A stretch of DNA of 64,000 nt from CAZMUN01 sp964569815 (GCA_964569815.1 CAZMUN010000002.1:1-64000), one strand, 5' to 3'. Shown: positions 25,728 to 35,006, numbered from the stretch's first letter. Numbers and translations are program-made. The notes: generated by a model from the sequence alone, not told the origin.

Positions 25728-25901
25728 ATGGATAACAGGGCACAGGTTAGCATAGAGTACCTGCTGCTTGCATTGTTTGGAATAATCCTGGCAATGGTTG
25801 CGGCAGTGCTGGTTGACGGCATTAGTTCAGTGGCAAGAACAGCACAGGGCAGAATACTTGATTACCGTCATCAGACAATTGCATCCTTATTAGAGACCTA
25901 A
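25728..25901 (+). CDS. Short class III pilin
   Basis: This 57-residue frame starts at ATG and reads MDNRA-QVSIEYLLL, an exact class III prepilin motif, followed by a hydrophobic helix to about residue 30 and a short amphipathic tail. It is a helix-only pilin like the one at 2164-2340. It lies between the major pilin and the prepilin peptidase genes. Confidence 0.85.
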   Translation: MDNRAQVSIEYLLLALFGIILAMVAAVLVDGISSVARTAQGRILDYRHQTIASLLET

Positions 25902-25922
25902 AAAAGGGGTTTTTGTTTTACC

Positions 25923-27041
25923 ATGGCCCCTTTCCTATTCTTCTTCTTTGTTTCACTGCTTGGCTTAGCCTACGGCACATACACAGACTTCAAGGAAAGA
26001 ATCATACACGACTGGGTAACGTATGGCATGGTCGCTTTGGGGATAGCAGGCCATGCAGTGCTTGCATTCCTTTACCAGGACCCAATGGTTTTTGTAACGG
26101 CTTTGCTCGTAACCACGACAACGTTTTTGGCGGCATACGGCCTATACAAGATAGGCGTCTGGGCAGGCGGAGACGTAAAGCTTTTTGCAGGCCTTGCAGC
26201 CCTGAACCCGGTGAACCCGGCAATTCTGGCAAGGCTTGGCCTGATAACCGAGCCCTTGATTCAGCCAATTGATGCCCCTATTTTTCCGCTGACACTTTTT
26301 ATCTTCAGCCTCTTTGCAATGCTGCCATATGGGGCAATTCTCGCCGCCTCAAGGCTTAGGGCAAACAAGGCTGAAAAGAAGAAGTTCAAGGAAGAGGGCA
26401 AAAAAAGGCTGCTGCAGGCAGTGGAAGCAAGCGCAATAGTTGTGGGCCTGAGCCAAGCGATGGCATTTCTCCAAATAAGCCAATGGCTTGTTCTGCCATT
26501 GCTTGTTTTGTCCGGCCTCGTGCCAAAAAAGCCAAGGCTTGTAATCTCAGCCGTTTTGCTGTTCTACGCGCTGTTTGAAAACGCGGAACTGGCAGCACAG
26601 CAGTTTTTATTTATCGCGGCCTTCTTTTTCGGGCTATACCTTTTGTTCAAGCTATACCATTTGTCCAAAACACTTATGAGAAAGCCTGTTGCAATGGAAA
26701 AGCTTGAGGAAGGAATGATCTCAGCGCAAACCCTTGTAAAAAGCGGGCCAAACGTGAAAGTGGTGCCCGAAATTGGAATAAAAAAGTTAATTAACTACCT
26801 CGCCCTAAATAGGTCCAAAAAGGCAGTGCAATACCTTAAGCCAAAAGGCCGGGTTGTTGTTTCAAACAAGTCGGCAGGAGGCCTAACAGAAGAGGAAATA
26901 AGGGAACTCCAAAAACTTGCGCAGGAGAAAAAAACGCCCTCGGTTTTATGGGTAAAGGAAAGCGCTCCCTTTGTTCCCGCTGTGCTGATTGCATTCCTTG
27001 CACTGAACTTGGTTGGAGACATAATATGGGTTTTGGTTTAA
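25923..27041 (+). CDS. Prepilin peptidase (FlaK/EppA, A24 family)
   Basis: This is the membrane aspartyl protease that removes class III signal peptides. Asp22 (TYTDFKERIIHD) and Asp84 in AGGD (81-84, the GxGD motif) are the catalytic pair. Six or more hydrophobic segments follow to about residue 245. A C-terminal soluble extension (to 372) with Lys/Glu-rich sequence and a terminal helix is longer than in the usual 230-250-residue enzymes. It is the only such peptidase visible here and so may process all three pilin clusters. Confidence 0.9.
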   Translation: MAPFLFFFFVSLLGLAYGTYTDFKERIIHDWVTYGMVALGIAGHAVLAFLYQDPMVFVTALLVTTTTFLAAYGLYKIGVWAGGDVKLFAGLAALNPVNPAILARLGLITEPLIQPIDAPIFPLTLFIFSLFAMLPYGAILAASRLRANKAEKKKFKEEGKKRLLQAVEASAIVVGLSQAMAFLQISQWLVLPLLVLSGLVPKKPRLVISAVLLFYALFENAELAAQQFLFIAAFFFGLYLLFKLYHLSKTLMRKPVAMEKLEEGMISAQTLVKSGPNVKVVPEIGIKKLINYLALNRSKKAVQYLKPKGRVVVSNKSAGGLTEEEIRELQKLAQEKKTPSVLWVKESAPFVPAVLIAFLALNLVGDIIWVLV

Positions 27042-27541
27042 ACAGAAAGGGAAGCATTAGCATTGAATTCATTCTGCTGATTGGCGTGGCCCTGATTTAC
27101 ATAAACGGGGTGGTATGGCCTATTGCAAACAGCAGCAGCGCTGCAACAGCAGACGTCAAAGCTGTTGCAGACACAAAGATTGCAGCCATGAAGCTTGGGA
27201 ATGCAATAAACCAGGCAGCCATTTCATCAGGAGAAATGAAGAAAACAGTCCAGCTCATGGTTCCAAAAAACTCGAAAATAGCCTGTTCGACAACAAGTGC
27301 AAGCTTGGTTTACATGGCGTATGTGGATTACATGGGAGGCTGGAACCCTGATGAAATCAATTGCACGGTTTACCCTAGTGCGCCGGCAGACCCAGAAGGG
27401 TTTGAATGCCAATCCCAAATAGGCCTTATCCAGGCGCCGGACAACTGCATTGCCGGAGCAACGATTTCGGGACCGATTTTGCGCGACATTGTTGTAAAAA
27501 AGAACGACGCTGGAGATATTTCTGTTGAGTGGGCCACATGA
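27026..27541 (+). CDS. Class III pilin-like protein
   Basis: From the ATG at 27026 it has 171 residues with NRKGSISIEF and a hydrophobic helix (about 10-32), then a soluble beta-rich domain with six cysteines, probably exposed on the pilus. The start lies inside the end of the peptidase gene. The next pilin starts at an ATGA overlap, so these are translated as a unit. Confidence 0.75.
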   Translation: MGFGLNRKGSISIEFILLIGVALIYINGVVWPIANSSSAATADVKAVADTKIAAMKLGNAINQAAISSGEMKKTVQLMVPKNSKIACSTTSASLVYMAYVDYMGGWNPDEINCTVYPSAPADPEGFECQSQIGLIQAPDNCIAGATISGPILRDIVVKKNDAGDISVEWAT

Positions 27542-27903
27542 AGCAAAAAGGCCAGGTAAGCATTGAAGCACTTATTCTTACAGCCGTAGTAATTTTGATG
27601 AGCATATCTGTTTTCGGCTACTACATCCAGATAAAGGATTCTACAACAGGAATGGAGGCCGCAAAAATCGAGGCCCTGCGGCAAATAAGCCAAGCAGGGC
27701 AAAAAGCCACTCTTGAAAGAATTGAATACAAATACGACCCCGGCCCTGGAATTGGCATAAGGTTCTGCTTTTTTTACGAAGCGGAAGCAGGCTTTGCATT
27801 TGACCAAAGCAAGCTCAAGAGCGAAATAGCTTCCCTGACCGCTTTTAACTCAACCGGCATAGAAATCCAGGAAAACCCTGCGGCAGCAAGCAACTGCGAG
27901 TAA
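27538..27903 (+). CDS. Class III pilin-like protein
   Basis: This 121-residue protein from ATG 27538 has MKQKG-QVSIEA before a hydrophobic helix, a clear class III signal. The mature domain is mixed alpha/beta with few cysteines. It ends the pilus operon; the next gene starts 60 bp later. Confidence 0.8.
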   Translation: MKQKGQVSIEALILTAVVILMSISVFGYYIQIKDSTTGMEAAKIEALRQISQAGQKATLERIEYKYDPGPGIGIRFCFFYEAEAGFAFDQSKLKSEIASLTAFNSTGIEIQENPAAASNCE

Positions 27904-27962
27904 TTCGTTGAAAAGCGAATTCGGGAAACGGTTTTTTTAACAGTCCTGAAAGCAACTGGTTT

Positions 27963-28325
27963 ATGCTAAGGCAGGAAACAATTGCACAGGCTTCACTGGC
28001 TGTGGCAATGGCAGGTCTTTTGGCGCTGTGGTTTCTTGCAACCATGTTTGAAGCAAAAGAAACAAAGATATCCGAAATAAGCGAAGAAATGCTTGAACAA
28101 AAAGTGAAGCTAAACGCACGGGTTTTAAGCAGAAAGCAAAACAAGGAAACGGTTTTTTTTGAATTGTATGATGGAACAGGAACCATAAAAGCGGTTGCCT
28201 TTAATGCAAGCAGCCCTGAAATGGAACGGCTTCAGAAAAACAGCTGCGCCGAGTTTTTGGGAAAGGTCCAAACCTACAAAGGCGAGCTTGAACTGGTTTT
28301 ACAAGGAGCCGAGCAATGGCACTAG
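27963..28325 (+). CDS. Membrane-anchored OB-fold protein
   Basis: This 120-residue protein has one N-terminal transmembrane segment (about 8-28) and then a predicted OB-fold (about 46-115, KVKLNARVLSR...VFFELYDGTGTIKAVAFN), the shape of tRNA_anti-like nucleic-acid-binding domains. It would face the cytoplasm or the exterior depending on topology. Its stop overlaps the next gene's start by 10 bp. Its function is unknown; a nucleic-acid or pilus-related role is possible. Confidence 0.6.
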   Translation: MLRQETIAQASLAVAMAGLLALWFLATMFEAKETKISEISEEMLEQKVKLNARVLSRKQNKETVFFELYDGTGTIKAVAFNASSPEMERLQKNSCAEFLGKVQTYKGELELVLQGAEQWH

Positions 28326-29503
28326 AAATCATTGGCTTTGCCATTGCAGGCTGCTTTTTGGGAATCTTGTCAGGCATTGTGCCAGGGCTTCATGTGAACA
28401 CAATCGCCTTGCTTGCTTTGGCCATGCCAAAAACCAACAGCTTGGGCCTTGTTGTCTTAATTGCTTCAATGAGCGTGGTCCACACATTTGTTGACTTTCT
28501 TCCCAGCGTATTGCTTGGCGCTCCAAGCAATGACACTTTTTTGGCTGCCCTGCCAGGGCACAGGCTTTTGATGAAGGGAAAAGGCCTTCTTGCAGTAAAG
28601 CTTACCATTGCAGGCGGCCTTTTTTCGGGTTTGGGGGCAATAGCTCTCGGGCCTGTTTTTCTTGCAGTGATTGAAAAAAGCCATGAAATGGTTTCAGCAG
28701 GCATTCCATTCTTTCTCTGCCTTGTTTTGGTTGCAATGGCCTTAAGCGGAAAAAGGTTTTCCAACACAATGATAATGGCTTTAAGCGCAGCTCTTGGCCT
28801 GATTGCACTGCAAGAGCTGCCGGTAAAGCAGCCGTTGTTTTGCCTTGCAACAGGCTTTTTTGGGGCAAGCGCCCTGCTGGATTCCCTGTTTAAAAACCCT
28901 GTTCTGCCAAAGCAAGGCTTACACAAACTCAATGCAAAGAAAGGGCCTGTTTTCAAAAACTCTGTTATTGCGGTTTTGGGCGGAAGCCTTGTTTCACTGA
29001 TGCCAGGCATTGGGGCAAGCCAGGCAGGCTTTCTTGCAAGAAAGGCCTTGGGAAAAATTCCTGTATCCGAATACCTTGTTCTCTTGGGAGGCATAAACAC
29101 TGCAACAATGATTTTGTCTTTTTTTGTGCTTTTTTCATGGGGAAAGACAAGGACTGGAAGCGCTGCAGCAATAGGGCAACTTCTTCCATTCAGGCAAGAA
29201 GAGCTTTTGGTTGTCACAGCGGCCTGTGTAATGGCCCTGGGCTTTGGCGCAATTGCAGCAGACCTATTGTCAAAAAAAATGGCCAAGGTTTTTGCCAAAA
29301 TAAATTACAGGAAAGCAAACGCAGTAGTGCTTTGCTTCATAACAGGAATGGTTTTTGCTTTTTCAGGGCTTTTAGGGCTTTTGGTTTACGCAACAGCCGC
29401 ATTCACAGGCCTTGCTGCAATAAACCTTGGCGTAAGAAGAAGCAACACAATGTCTTTCCTAATAGTGCCAACAATGGCCAACTATGCCGCAGGATTGATT
29501 TAA
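28316..29503 (+). CDS. TctA/DUF112-like membrane permease
   Basis: This 395-residue protein has about 10-12 hydrophobic segments and two related halves, with PGLHVNTIALL (residues 23-33) in the first and PGIGASQAGFL in the second. This is the TctA/DUF112 pattern, which includes the large subunit of tripartite tricarboxylate transporters. Archaeal members often occur alone, without TctB or a periplasmic binding protein, as here. Transport is likely, but the substrate is unknown. Confidence 0.8.
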   Translation: MALEIIGFAIAGCFLGILSGIVPGLHVNTIALLALAMPKTNSLGLVVLIASMSVVHTFVDFLPSVLLGAPSNDTFLAALPGHRLLMKGKGLLAVKLTIAGGLFSGLGAIALGPVFLAVIEKSHEMVSAGIPFFLCLVLVAMALSGKRFSNTMIMALSAALGLIALQELPVKQPLFCLATGFFGASALLDSLFKNPVLPKQGLHKLNAKKGPVFKNSVIAVLGGSLVSLMPGIGASQAGFLARKALGKIPVSEYLVLLGGINTATMILSFFVLFSWGKTRTGSAAAIGQLLPFRQEELLVVTAACVMALGFGAIAADLLSKKMAKVFAKINYRKANAVVLCFITGMVFAFSGLLGLLVYATAAFTGLAAINLGVRRSNTMSFLIVPTMANYAAGLI

Positions 29504-29529
29504 AAAGCAATTTGCAACAGCAAAATGGT

Positions 29530-29901
29530 ATGGTGAGAATAAAGCAGGGAACGCTGGAAGCAGTGCTGCTTGCGGCAAAAAACACCTACCCGAACGAGTT
29601 CCTGGCATTGCTTTCAAGCAAAAAAAAGGGGTCAAAGGTAATAGACGAATATGTTTTGCTGCCATCAACATACGGAAGCACTTTCAGCAGCATAAGGCTT
29701 GACTTAATGCCCTACACAGGCAAAGGCCTTGGAAGCATTCACTCGCATCCAAGCCCAAACCCAAGGCCAAGCAAAGGCGATTTGGCTGCATTCAGGGCAA
29801 TGGGAGAAATACATTTAATAACTGCCTACCCTTTCTCTTTTGAAAGCACCCGTGCTTTCGACAAGTTTGGAAAAGCTTTGGAACTGGAAGTGGTTGAATG
29901 A
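29530..29901 (+). CDS. JAMM/MPN+ metalloprotease
   Basis: This 123-residue protein is a minimal JAB1/MPN/Mov34 metalloenzyme. Glu23 (the polarising acid), His71 and His73 in SIHSHP, Ser81 and Asp84 complete the EX(n)HXHX(7)SXXD zinc motif. Archaeal relatives remove ubiquitin-like SAMP proteins; no SAMP or E1 gene is seen in this window. The ATG at 29530 is the only start giving a family-sized protein. It overlaps gpmI by 4 bp. Confidence 0.85.
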   Translation: MVRIKQGTLEAVLLAAKNTYPNEFLALLSSKKKGSKVIDEYVLLPSTYGSTFSSIRLDLMPYTGKGLGSIHSHPSPNPRPSKGDLAAFRAMGEIHLITAYPFSFESTRAFDKFGKALELEVVE

Positions 29902-31409
29902 AAAAGGTTGTCCTAGTCATAAGAGACGGCTGGGGTTTTAATCCAAAACAAGAAAAAAACGCTATTTTTGCAGCAAACACCGAAAACACCGACCGGTTGA
30001 TGAAAGAATATCCAAACACCTTGCTTGAATGCGCAGGGGAGGCAGTCGGCCTTCCAAAAGGATACCAAGGAAACAGTGAAGTCGGACATATGACCATTGG
30101 CTCCGGCCGCGTCATATTTCAGCCGATGGTTAGAATAAACAAGGCCATCGAATCAGGCGAGTTTTTTAAAAACAGGGCCTTCCTGCAGGCGATTGAAAAT
30201 TGCAGGAAACACAATAGCGCCCTGCATCTCATTGGACTGCTTCAAAGCGAAGGGGTCCACAGCCATGAAAACCACCTTTTTGCACTTCTAGAATTATGCA
30301 AAAAGAAAAACTTTGACAAGGTTTTAGTGCATGCAGTAATGGACGGGCGTGACGCCCCGCCCAAAGACGGAATAAAGCATTTGAAAAAGCTAAAGCAAAA
30401 AATGGAAAGTGTTGGCTTGGGAAAGATTGCAACACTTTCAGGACGATACTACACTATGGACCGCGACAAAAGATGGGACCGCACCAAAAAGGCATATGAC
30501 TGCATTGTTTTGGGAAAGGCTGAAAGCTTTGAAGATGCGGAAAAAAAGCTTGTTGAATGCTATGGAAAAAAGGAAACAGACGAGTTTTTGACACCGAGAA
30601 GAGCAGAATGGTATCAGGGCGTTAAGGAAAAAGACAGCATAATTTTTTTCAACTTCAGGACAGACAGGCCAAGGCAGCTAACCCAAGCCATTGTTGAGAA
30701 AATGTTTGCAGGCTGGAGGCGCAAGCCGCTTGATGTCTTTTTTGCGGCTATGACTGAATACTATAAGCCAATGAAAGCTATTGCGGCATTCAAAGACCAG
30801 AATATTGAAAACCTGCTTGGCGAAGTCATAAGCAAGGCCGGACTAAAGCAGCTGCGTATTTCGGAAACAGAAAAATATGCCCACGTAACCTTTTTCTTCA
30901 ACGGCCAGAAAGAGCAGCCAAGCAAAGGCGAGGACAGGATAATGGTGCCAAGCCCAAAGGTTGCAACCTATGACAGGAAACCAGAAATGAGCGCATTTGA
31001 GGTTACAGAAAAGCTTGTGAAAGAGATTGAAAGCGAAAAACACGAATTTATTGTGGTAAACATTGTAAACGGCGACCTTGTAGGCCACACGGGAATATGG
31101 AACGCATGCCTCAAAGCAGCAGAAACAGTTGACAAATGCGTTGCCAGAATAACAGAAGCAGGCCTCAAACACGACTACAGCTTGCTTATTTTTGCCGACC
31201 ACGGCAACCTTGAAGACCAGTCAAAGCAATGGGGGACATCCCACACACTAAACCCGGTTCCCATAGTTATTGTATCAGAAGACGAAAAGCTGAAAAAAAC
31301 TGTTTTGAAACAAGGCTTTGGCCTGAAAGACATAGCCCCAACAGTTTTGGGCATAATGGGAATAAAAAAGCCAAAAGAAATGACCGGAACAGGTTTGCTT
31401 CAAGGCTAA
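29898..31409 (+). CDS. gpmI: 2,3-bisphosphoglycerate-independent phosphoglycerate mutase, bacterial type
   Basis: This glycolytic/gluconeogenic enzyme interconverts 3- and 2-phosphoglycerate. The 503-residue protein has the alkaline-phosphatase-like metal site and the catalytic Ser60 in GYQGNSEVGHM. The length matches bacterial GpmI rather than the shorter archaeal ApgM form. It is coupled to the JAMM gene, though no functional link is known. Confidence 0.93.
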   Translation: MKKVVLVIRDGWGFNPKQEKNAIFAANTENTDRLMKEYPNTLLECAGEAVGLPKGYQGNSEVGHMTIGSGRVIFQPMVRINKAIESGEFFKNRAFLQAIENCRKHNSALHLIGLLQSEGVHSHENHLFALLELCKKKNFDKVLVHAVMDGRDAPPKDGIKHLKKLKQKMESVGLGKIATLSGRYYTMDRDKRWDRTKKAYDCIVLGKAESFEDAEKKLVECYGKKETDEFLTPRRAEWYQGVKEKDSIIFFNFRTDRPRQLTQAIVEKMFAGWRRKPLDVFFAAMTEYYKPMKAIAAFKDQNIENLLGEVISKAGLKQLRISETEKYAHVTFFFNGQKEQPSKGEDRIMVPSPKVATYDRKPEMSAFEVTEKLVKEIESEKHEFIVVNIVNGDLVGHTGIWNACLKAAETVDKCVARITEAGLKHDYSLLIFADHGNLEDQSKQWGTSHTLNPVPIVIVSEDEKLKKTVLKQGFGLKDIAPTVLGIMGIKKPKEMTGTGLLQG

Positions 31410-31442
31410 TTCTTAAATACCAAAAAGCGGTTAAATAATGCA

Positions 31443-31859
31443 ATGAAAGCCCAGATTTCCCTAGATTTGATGCTAACAATAGCCGTTGCCCTGGTTGCAG
31501 TAGGCAGTGCAGCAGCCTTAGGCCAAAACATTCTGGAAATGCAGTCAGATGCCTCTGTGAAAGCACAGCTTGAAAGCATTGGAACAGGCCTTGCGGAAAT
31601 AATCAGTGTTTCCGCGGTTTTGGGAGACGCAGACGACGCAAAAGCGGAATACGAGATTCCCGCTCTGCATGTGCCAGGAGAGAAAAACCCGCAAACCTGC
31701 AGCATAAGCCTTGCAGGAACAAACTTAACCTTAAGCTATGAGCTAGCAGACCTTGAAACAGGGGCAAGCAGAACCATAACTGTTTCAAAAAAAGTAATAG
31801 ACCCCGGAATGAACATAACAATGGGAAACTGTGGGGAAACAATGGTGATAAAAACATGA
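31443..31859 (+). CDS. Class III pilin-like protein
   Basis: This 138-residue protein begins MKA-QISLDL with a hydrophobic helix (about 8-28), then a soluble beta-rich domain. It starts a four-gene run of overlapping pilin-like genes (31443-33167), a third pilin cluster probably encoding minor or surface pilins. Its TGA overlaps the next ATG. Confidence 0.75.
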   Translation: MKAQISLDLMLTIAVALVAVGSAAALGQNILEMQSDASVKAQLESIGTGLAEIISVSAVLGDADDAKAEYEIPALHVPGEKNPQTCSISLAGTNLTLSYELADLETGASRTITVSKKVIDPGMNITMGNCGETMVIKT

Positions 31860-32302
31860 ATAAAAAAGGCCAGCTTTTTTCACTAGACTTTTTGATTTCG
31901 CTTATAGCAATAACAGCAGCAGTTGGCCTGATGATTCACTCAATTGAAACAACTACCTACAACCAAAAAGAATTCAACCAAAGGAACGAAATGGAGTCCG
32001 TGGCAGAGCTTGCAACAGCAATACTTGCAGCAGACAGCAGGATTGCATGCACGGATGGAAGAGGGCAAGCAATTGTGAACTGCATTGACTCCGGCAAAAA
32101 CCGCTCCCATGCACTGGATTTTGTTACTGGCAGCGGCTACCATTACAGCCTGCAGGACAATTCTGGAACCATAGATGAGTCGTCAGCAGTTTACACAAGC
32201 CAGGATTTTTACGAAGTGAAGAGAACGGTTTTCATAGATGGCACGGATTCGGCAAACGAAGCAGAGCTGGCTTTGAAGGTGTGGAAATGGGAAAAGGCAT
32301 GA
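31856..32302 (+). CDS. Class III pilin-like protein
   Basis: This 148-residue protein has MNKKG-QLFSLDF, then a hydrophobic helix (about 9-29). The F-SLD form resembles the KKG-FLFSMD protein at 973-1434. The mature domain has two cysteines (near 63 and 76) and a beta-rich end. It overlaps its neighbours. Confidence 0.75.
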   Translation: MNKKGQLFSLDFLISLIAITAAVGLMIHSIETTTYNQKEFNQRNEMESVAELATAILAADSRIACTDGRGQAIVNCIDSGKNRSHALDFVTGSGYHYSLQDNSGTIDESSAVYTSQDFYEVKRTVFIDGTDSANEAELALKVWKWEKA

Positions 32303-32625
32303 TTTTCACAATGGATGCCGCGCTTGCATTGGTGGTTGTAATGCTGGTTGCGGCAACTTTGCCGGCCCAGGTCCAGGCAAACCTGGAAGAAGAAAACTTG
32401 AATCAAAAGCTTCACCAAAGGGCCCTAGACAGGGGAATTTCCGCGCTTTACAAAGAAGATGTTTCAGGCTACAGCGGATCAAACGAGGAAGAAATAGGTG
32501 CAACAGACCGCTTTGGGGAATGCGTGGAAGTGCACGGGCTTATGGAAGACCCAACAACAGGCACTGAAAACCTTTATGGCCCCGATGTGCCAGAAAAAGG
32601 GGTTTTGTGCGAGGGAGCAACATGA
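32287..32625 (+). CDS. Pilin-like protein
   Basis: From the ATG at 32287 it has 112 residues with MGKG-MIFTMDAALAL leading into a hydrophobic helix; a GTG at 32281 is the alternative start. The remainder is an acidic soluble domain with two cysteines. It overlaps the previous gene by 16 bp and the next by 4 bp. Confidence 0.65.
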   Translation: MGKGMIFTMDAALALVVVMLVAATLPAQVQANLEEENLNQKLHQRALDRGISALYKEDVSGYSGSNEEEIGATDRFGECVEVHGLMEDPTTGTENLYGPDVPEKGVLCEGAT

Positions 32626-33167
32626 ACAGCAACTTTACTAAAAGGGGGTTTTCCAAAGGGTTTTACACCGGGACAATTGCATTGACTGCAGTCATAATAA
32701 TTAGCGTGGTTTCCTTCAGTGCCATTTCTTCTATAGAGGCAGGCGAGGCAAAAAGCCAGGCAAGGGCAATTTTGGATGTAAGGTATGACTTCCAAAAGGC
32801 TTCGGTTATTGTTTCAAAAACCGTTTCTGATGCACTTGCAGACGCAAGCTTTGACGGCACAAGTTGCGGCTATGAAAAGAATGCTGCAGGAACAAATCTT
32901 CAGAACTATTTTGAAAACAACCATGTTCTTGCAACAACCTATGAAAACTGCACTGCAGAAATAAAGCAGCTACGCCAAGAAAATAGGCAGGTGGAAGTTG
33001 AGATTTACTGCACCAAAAACGCTGAAGGGGTTTTAGCAGAGTATAAAACCAGGGTTGAGTATAATAAGGCGGTTAGCGCAGTAGACAGCGGAACAGACTG
33101 CACTGTAACAGTCACAGACGATGACACTGGACAGGTCGAAGTCCAGGAAACCGAAACATATGTCTAA
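32622..33167 (+). CDS. Pilin-like membrane-anchored protein
   Basis: This 181-residue protein from ATG 32622 has a basic leader and a hydrophobic helix (about 15-35), but a weaker prepilin motif than its neighbours. The soluble domain carries about five cysteines. It closes the third pilin cluster, and ABCE1 follows after about 40 bp. Confidence 0.6.
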   Translation: MNSNFTKRGFSKGFYTGTIALTAVIIISVVSFSAISSIEAGEAKSQARAILDVRYDFQKASVIVSKTVSDALADASFDGTSCGYEKNAAGTNLQNYFENNHVLATTYENCTAEIKQLRQENRQVEVEIYCTKNAEGVLAEYKTRVEYNKAVSAVDSGTDCTVTVTDDDTGQVEVQETETYV

Positions 33168-33209
33168 ACCCCTTTTTTATTAACCTTATTGAACCAACTT
33201 ATTTTTACC

Positions 33210-35006
33210 ATGGAAACAGATTCAAGGCATAGGATTGCCGTCATAAACTATGACAAGTGCAACCCAAAAAAATGCGGCGGATGGCTCTGTGAAAGCGTCT
33301 GCCCTGTGAACAGGGCAGGAAAGGAATGCGTTTTCCACGAAGCCGAGCAAAAGCCAAACATTTCCGAAGAGCTCTGCATTGGCTGCCTCATCTGCGTCAA
33401 CAAATGCCCTTTTGGGGCAATAAATGTGATAAACCTGTCAATGCAGCTTGATTTGCCTATTCACCAGTATGGAGAAAACCTTTTCCGGGTTCACAAACTG
33501 CCTTTGCCAAAAGAGGGAAGCGTGGTAGGCCTTGTTGGAAGAAACGGCTTGGGAAAAAGCACTGCATTGAACATTTTGTCAGGGAAGCTTGTGCCAAATT
33601 TGGGAAATATGGATGAAAACCCTTCTTGGGAAAAAGTGGCGGAAAAATTTCGCGGCAAGGAAGCCCAAGCGTTTTTTGAGGGCCTGAAAAAGCAGGAAGT
33701 GAAAGTAGCGGTAAAGCCACAGAACATTGATTTGCTTCCAAAAGTGTTTCAAGGAAAAAAGCCAGTTAAGGAGCTTTTGAAAAAGGCAGATGAAACAAAC
33801 GCCTTGAAAGAGGTTGCAAAAAAACTCGGCTTGGAGGAAATTCTTGAAAGGAAGCTTGAAAACCTTTCAGGCGGCGAACTGCAAAAAGTGGCAATTGCAG
33901 CAACGGCAATGAAAAAAGCAGACTTCTTCTTTTTTGACGAGCCAACAAGCTACTTGGACATAAAGCAAAGGGTGAAGGTAGCAGGTTTCATACGCGAGCT
34001 GGCAGAAAACGGGGCCAGTGTTATGGCAGTAGAACACGACCTAATCATTTTGGATTACTTAAGCGACTTCGTTCACTTGATGTACGGAAAGCCGGCAGTT
34101 TTTGGGATTGTAAGCCAGGTCAAAACAACAAAATCAGGGGTCAACGACTACATCGAGGGCTTTTCAAAAGAAGAAAACTACCGGTTTCGCGAATACACAA
34201 TAGAGTTCCCAGTAAAGGACAGCACAAAGAAAAAAACTTCCCAAAAGATAGTGAAATGGCCTGCTTTTTCAAAGACATTGGGAAGCTTCAAGCTTGAAGC
34301 AAAAGAAGGCTCCCTAAACAGGGATGAAGTGGTCGGCGTTTTAGGAGAAAACGCAACAGGAAAAACCACTTTTGCAAAAGTGATTGCCGGCCTGCTTGAA
34401 CCAGACTCAGGAAAGCTCGACATAAAGCTTCGTGTTTCCTACAAGCCGCAGCAGCTTGAATCAGACTCAAAGGAAACAGTGCAGGAATTTTTGCAGGCAA
34501 AAACCAAAGAATTTGGAACAGAAAACTACAAAGCAGAAATCCTGAGGCCGCTGGAAATCGAAGCATTCTTGGAAAAAAAGCTCAATACCTTGTCCGGAGG
34601 AGAACTGCAGCGTGTAGCGATTGCAGGGTGTTTGGGGCAGGAAGCCGACATTGTGCTAATGGACGAGCCCTCAGCCCATTTGGATGTAGAGCAAAGGCTC
34701 AAGGCAACGAAGGCAATAAGGGCAGCAGTGAACAGGAGAAACAGTTCTGCAATAATAATCGACCACGACCTGGTGTTTTTGGATTATTTGGCCGACAGGA
34801 TAATGTTTTTTGATGGAACTCCTTCAAAAAAAGGGGTTGCCAACAGCCCTGTGGGAATGGAGCAAGGCATGAACTCGCTTTTGAAAAAGCTTGAGATTAC
34901 GTTGAGGCGGGAAAAGAACGGACGCCCAAGAGTAAATAAAAAGGGCAGTGTTCTGGACAGAAAGCAGAAAAGCTCTGGAAACTATTACTACAGCCAGGTG
35001 TTTTAA
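33210..35006 (+). CDS. ABCE1 ribosome-recycling ATPase
   Basis: This factor splits ribosomes into subunits after termination or rescue. From the ATG at 33210 it has 598 residues; a TTG at 33189 is possible. An N-terminal ferredoxin-like domain holds eight cysteines for two 4Fe-4S clusters (CNPKKCGGWLCESVCP and CIGCLICVNKCP). Two ABC domains follow, with Walker A motifs GRNGLGKST and GENATGKTT and signatures LSGGELQKVA and LSGGELQRVA. The next codon after its stop begins pelota, its rescue partner. Confidence 0.95.
   Translation: METDSRHRIAVINYDKCNPKKCGGWLCESVCPVNRAGKECVFHEAEQKPNISEELCIGCLICVNKCPFGAINVINLSMQLDLPIHQYGENLFRVHKLPLPKEGSVVGLVGRNGLGKSTALNILSGKLVPNLGNMDENPSWEKVAEKFRGKEAQAFFEGLKKQEVKVAVKPQNIDLLPKVFQGKKPVKELLKKADETNALKEVAKKLGLEEILERKLENLSGGELQKVAIAATAMKKADFFFFDEPTSYLDIKQRVKVAGFIRELAENGASVMAVEHDLIILDYLSDFVHLMYGKPAVFGIVSQVKTTKSGVNDYIEGFSKEENYRFREYTIEFPVKDSTKKKTSQKIVKWPAFSKTLGSFKLEAKEGSLNRDEVVGVLGENATGKTTFAKVIAGLLEPDSGKLDIKLRVSYKPQQLESDSKETVQEFLQAKTKEFGTENYKAEILRPLEIEAFLEKKLNTLSGGELQRVAIAGCLGQEADIVLMDEPSAHLDVEQRLKATKAIRAAVNRRNSSAIIIDHDLVFLDYLADRIMFFDGTPSKKGVANSPVGMEQGMNSLLKKLEITLRREKNGRPRVNKKGSVLDRKQKSSGNYYYSQVF

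Noticed and set aside
28390..29298. A 302-residue antisense frame opposite the TctA-like gene
   Set aside because: Its composition mirrors the hydrophobic sense gene, and no family motif is seen.
29137..29529. A long N-terminal extension of the JAMM protein
   Set aside because: It overlaps the TctA-like gene out of frame and lacks protein-like sequence; the ATG at 29530 fits the family.
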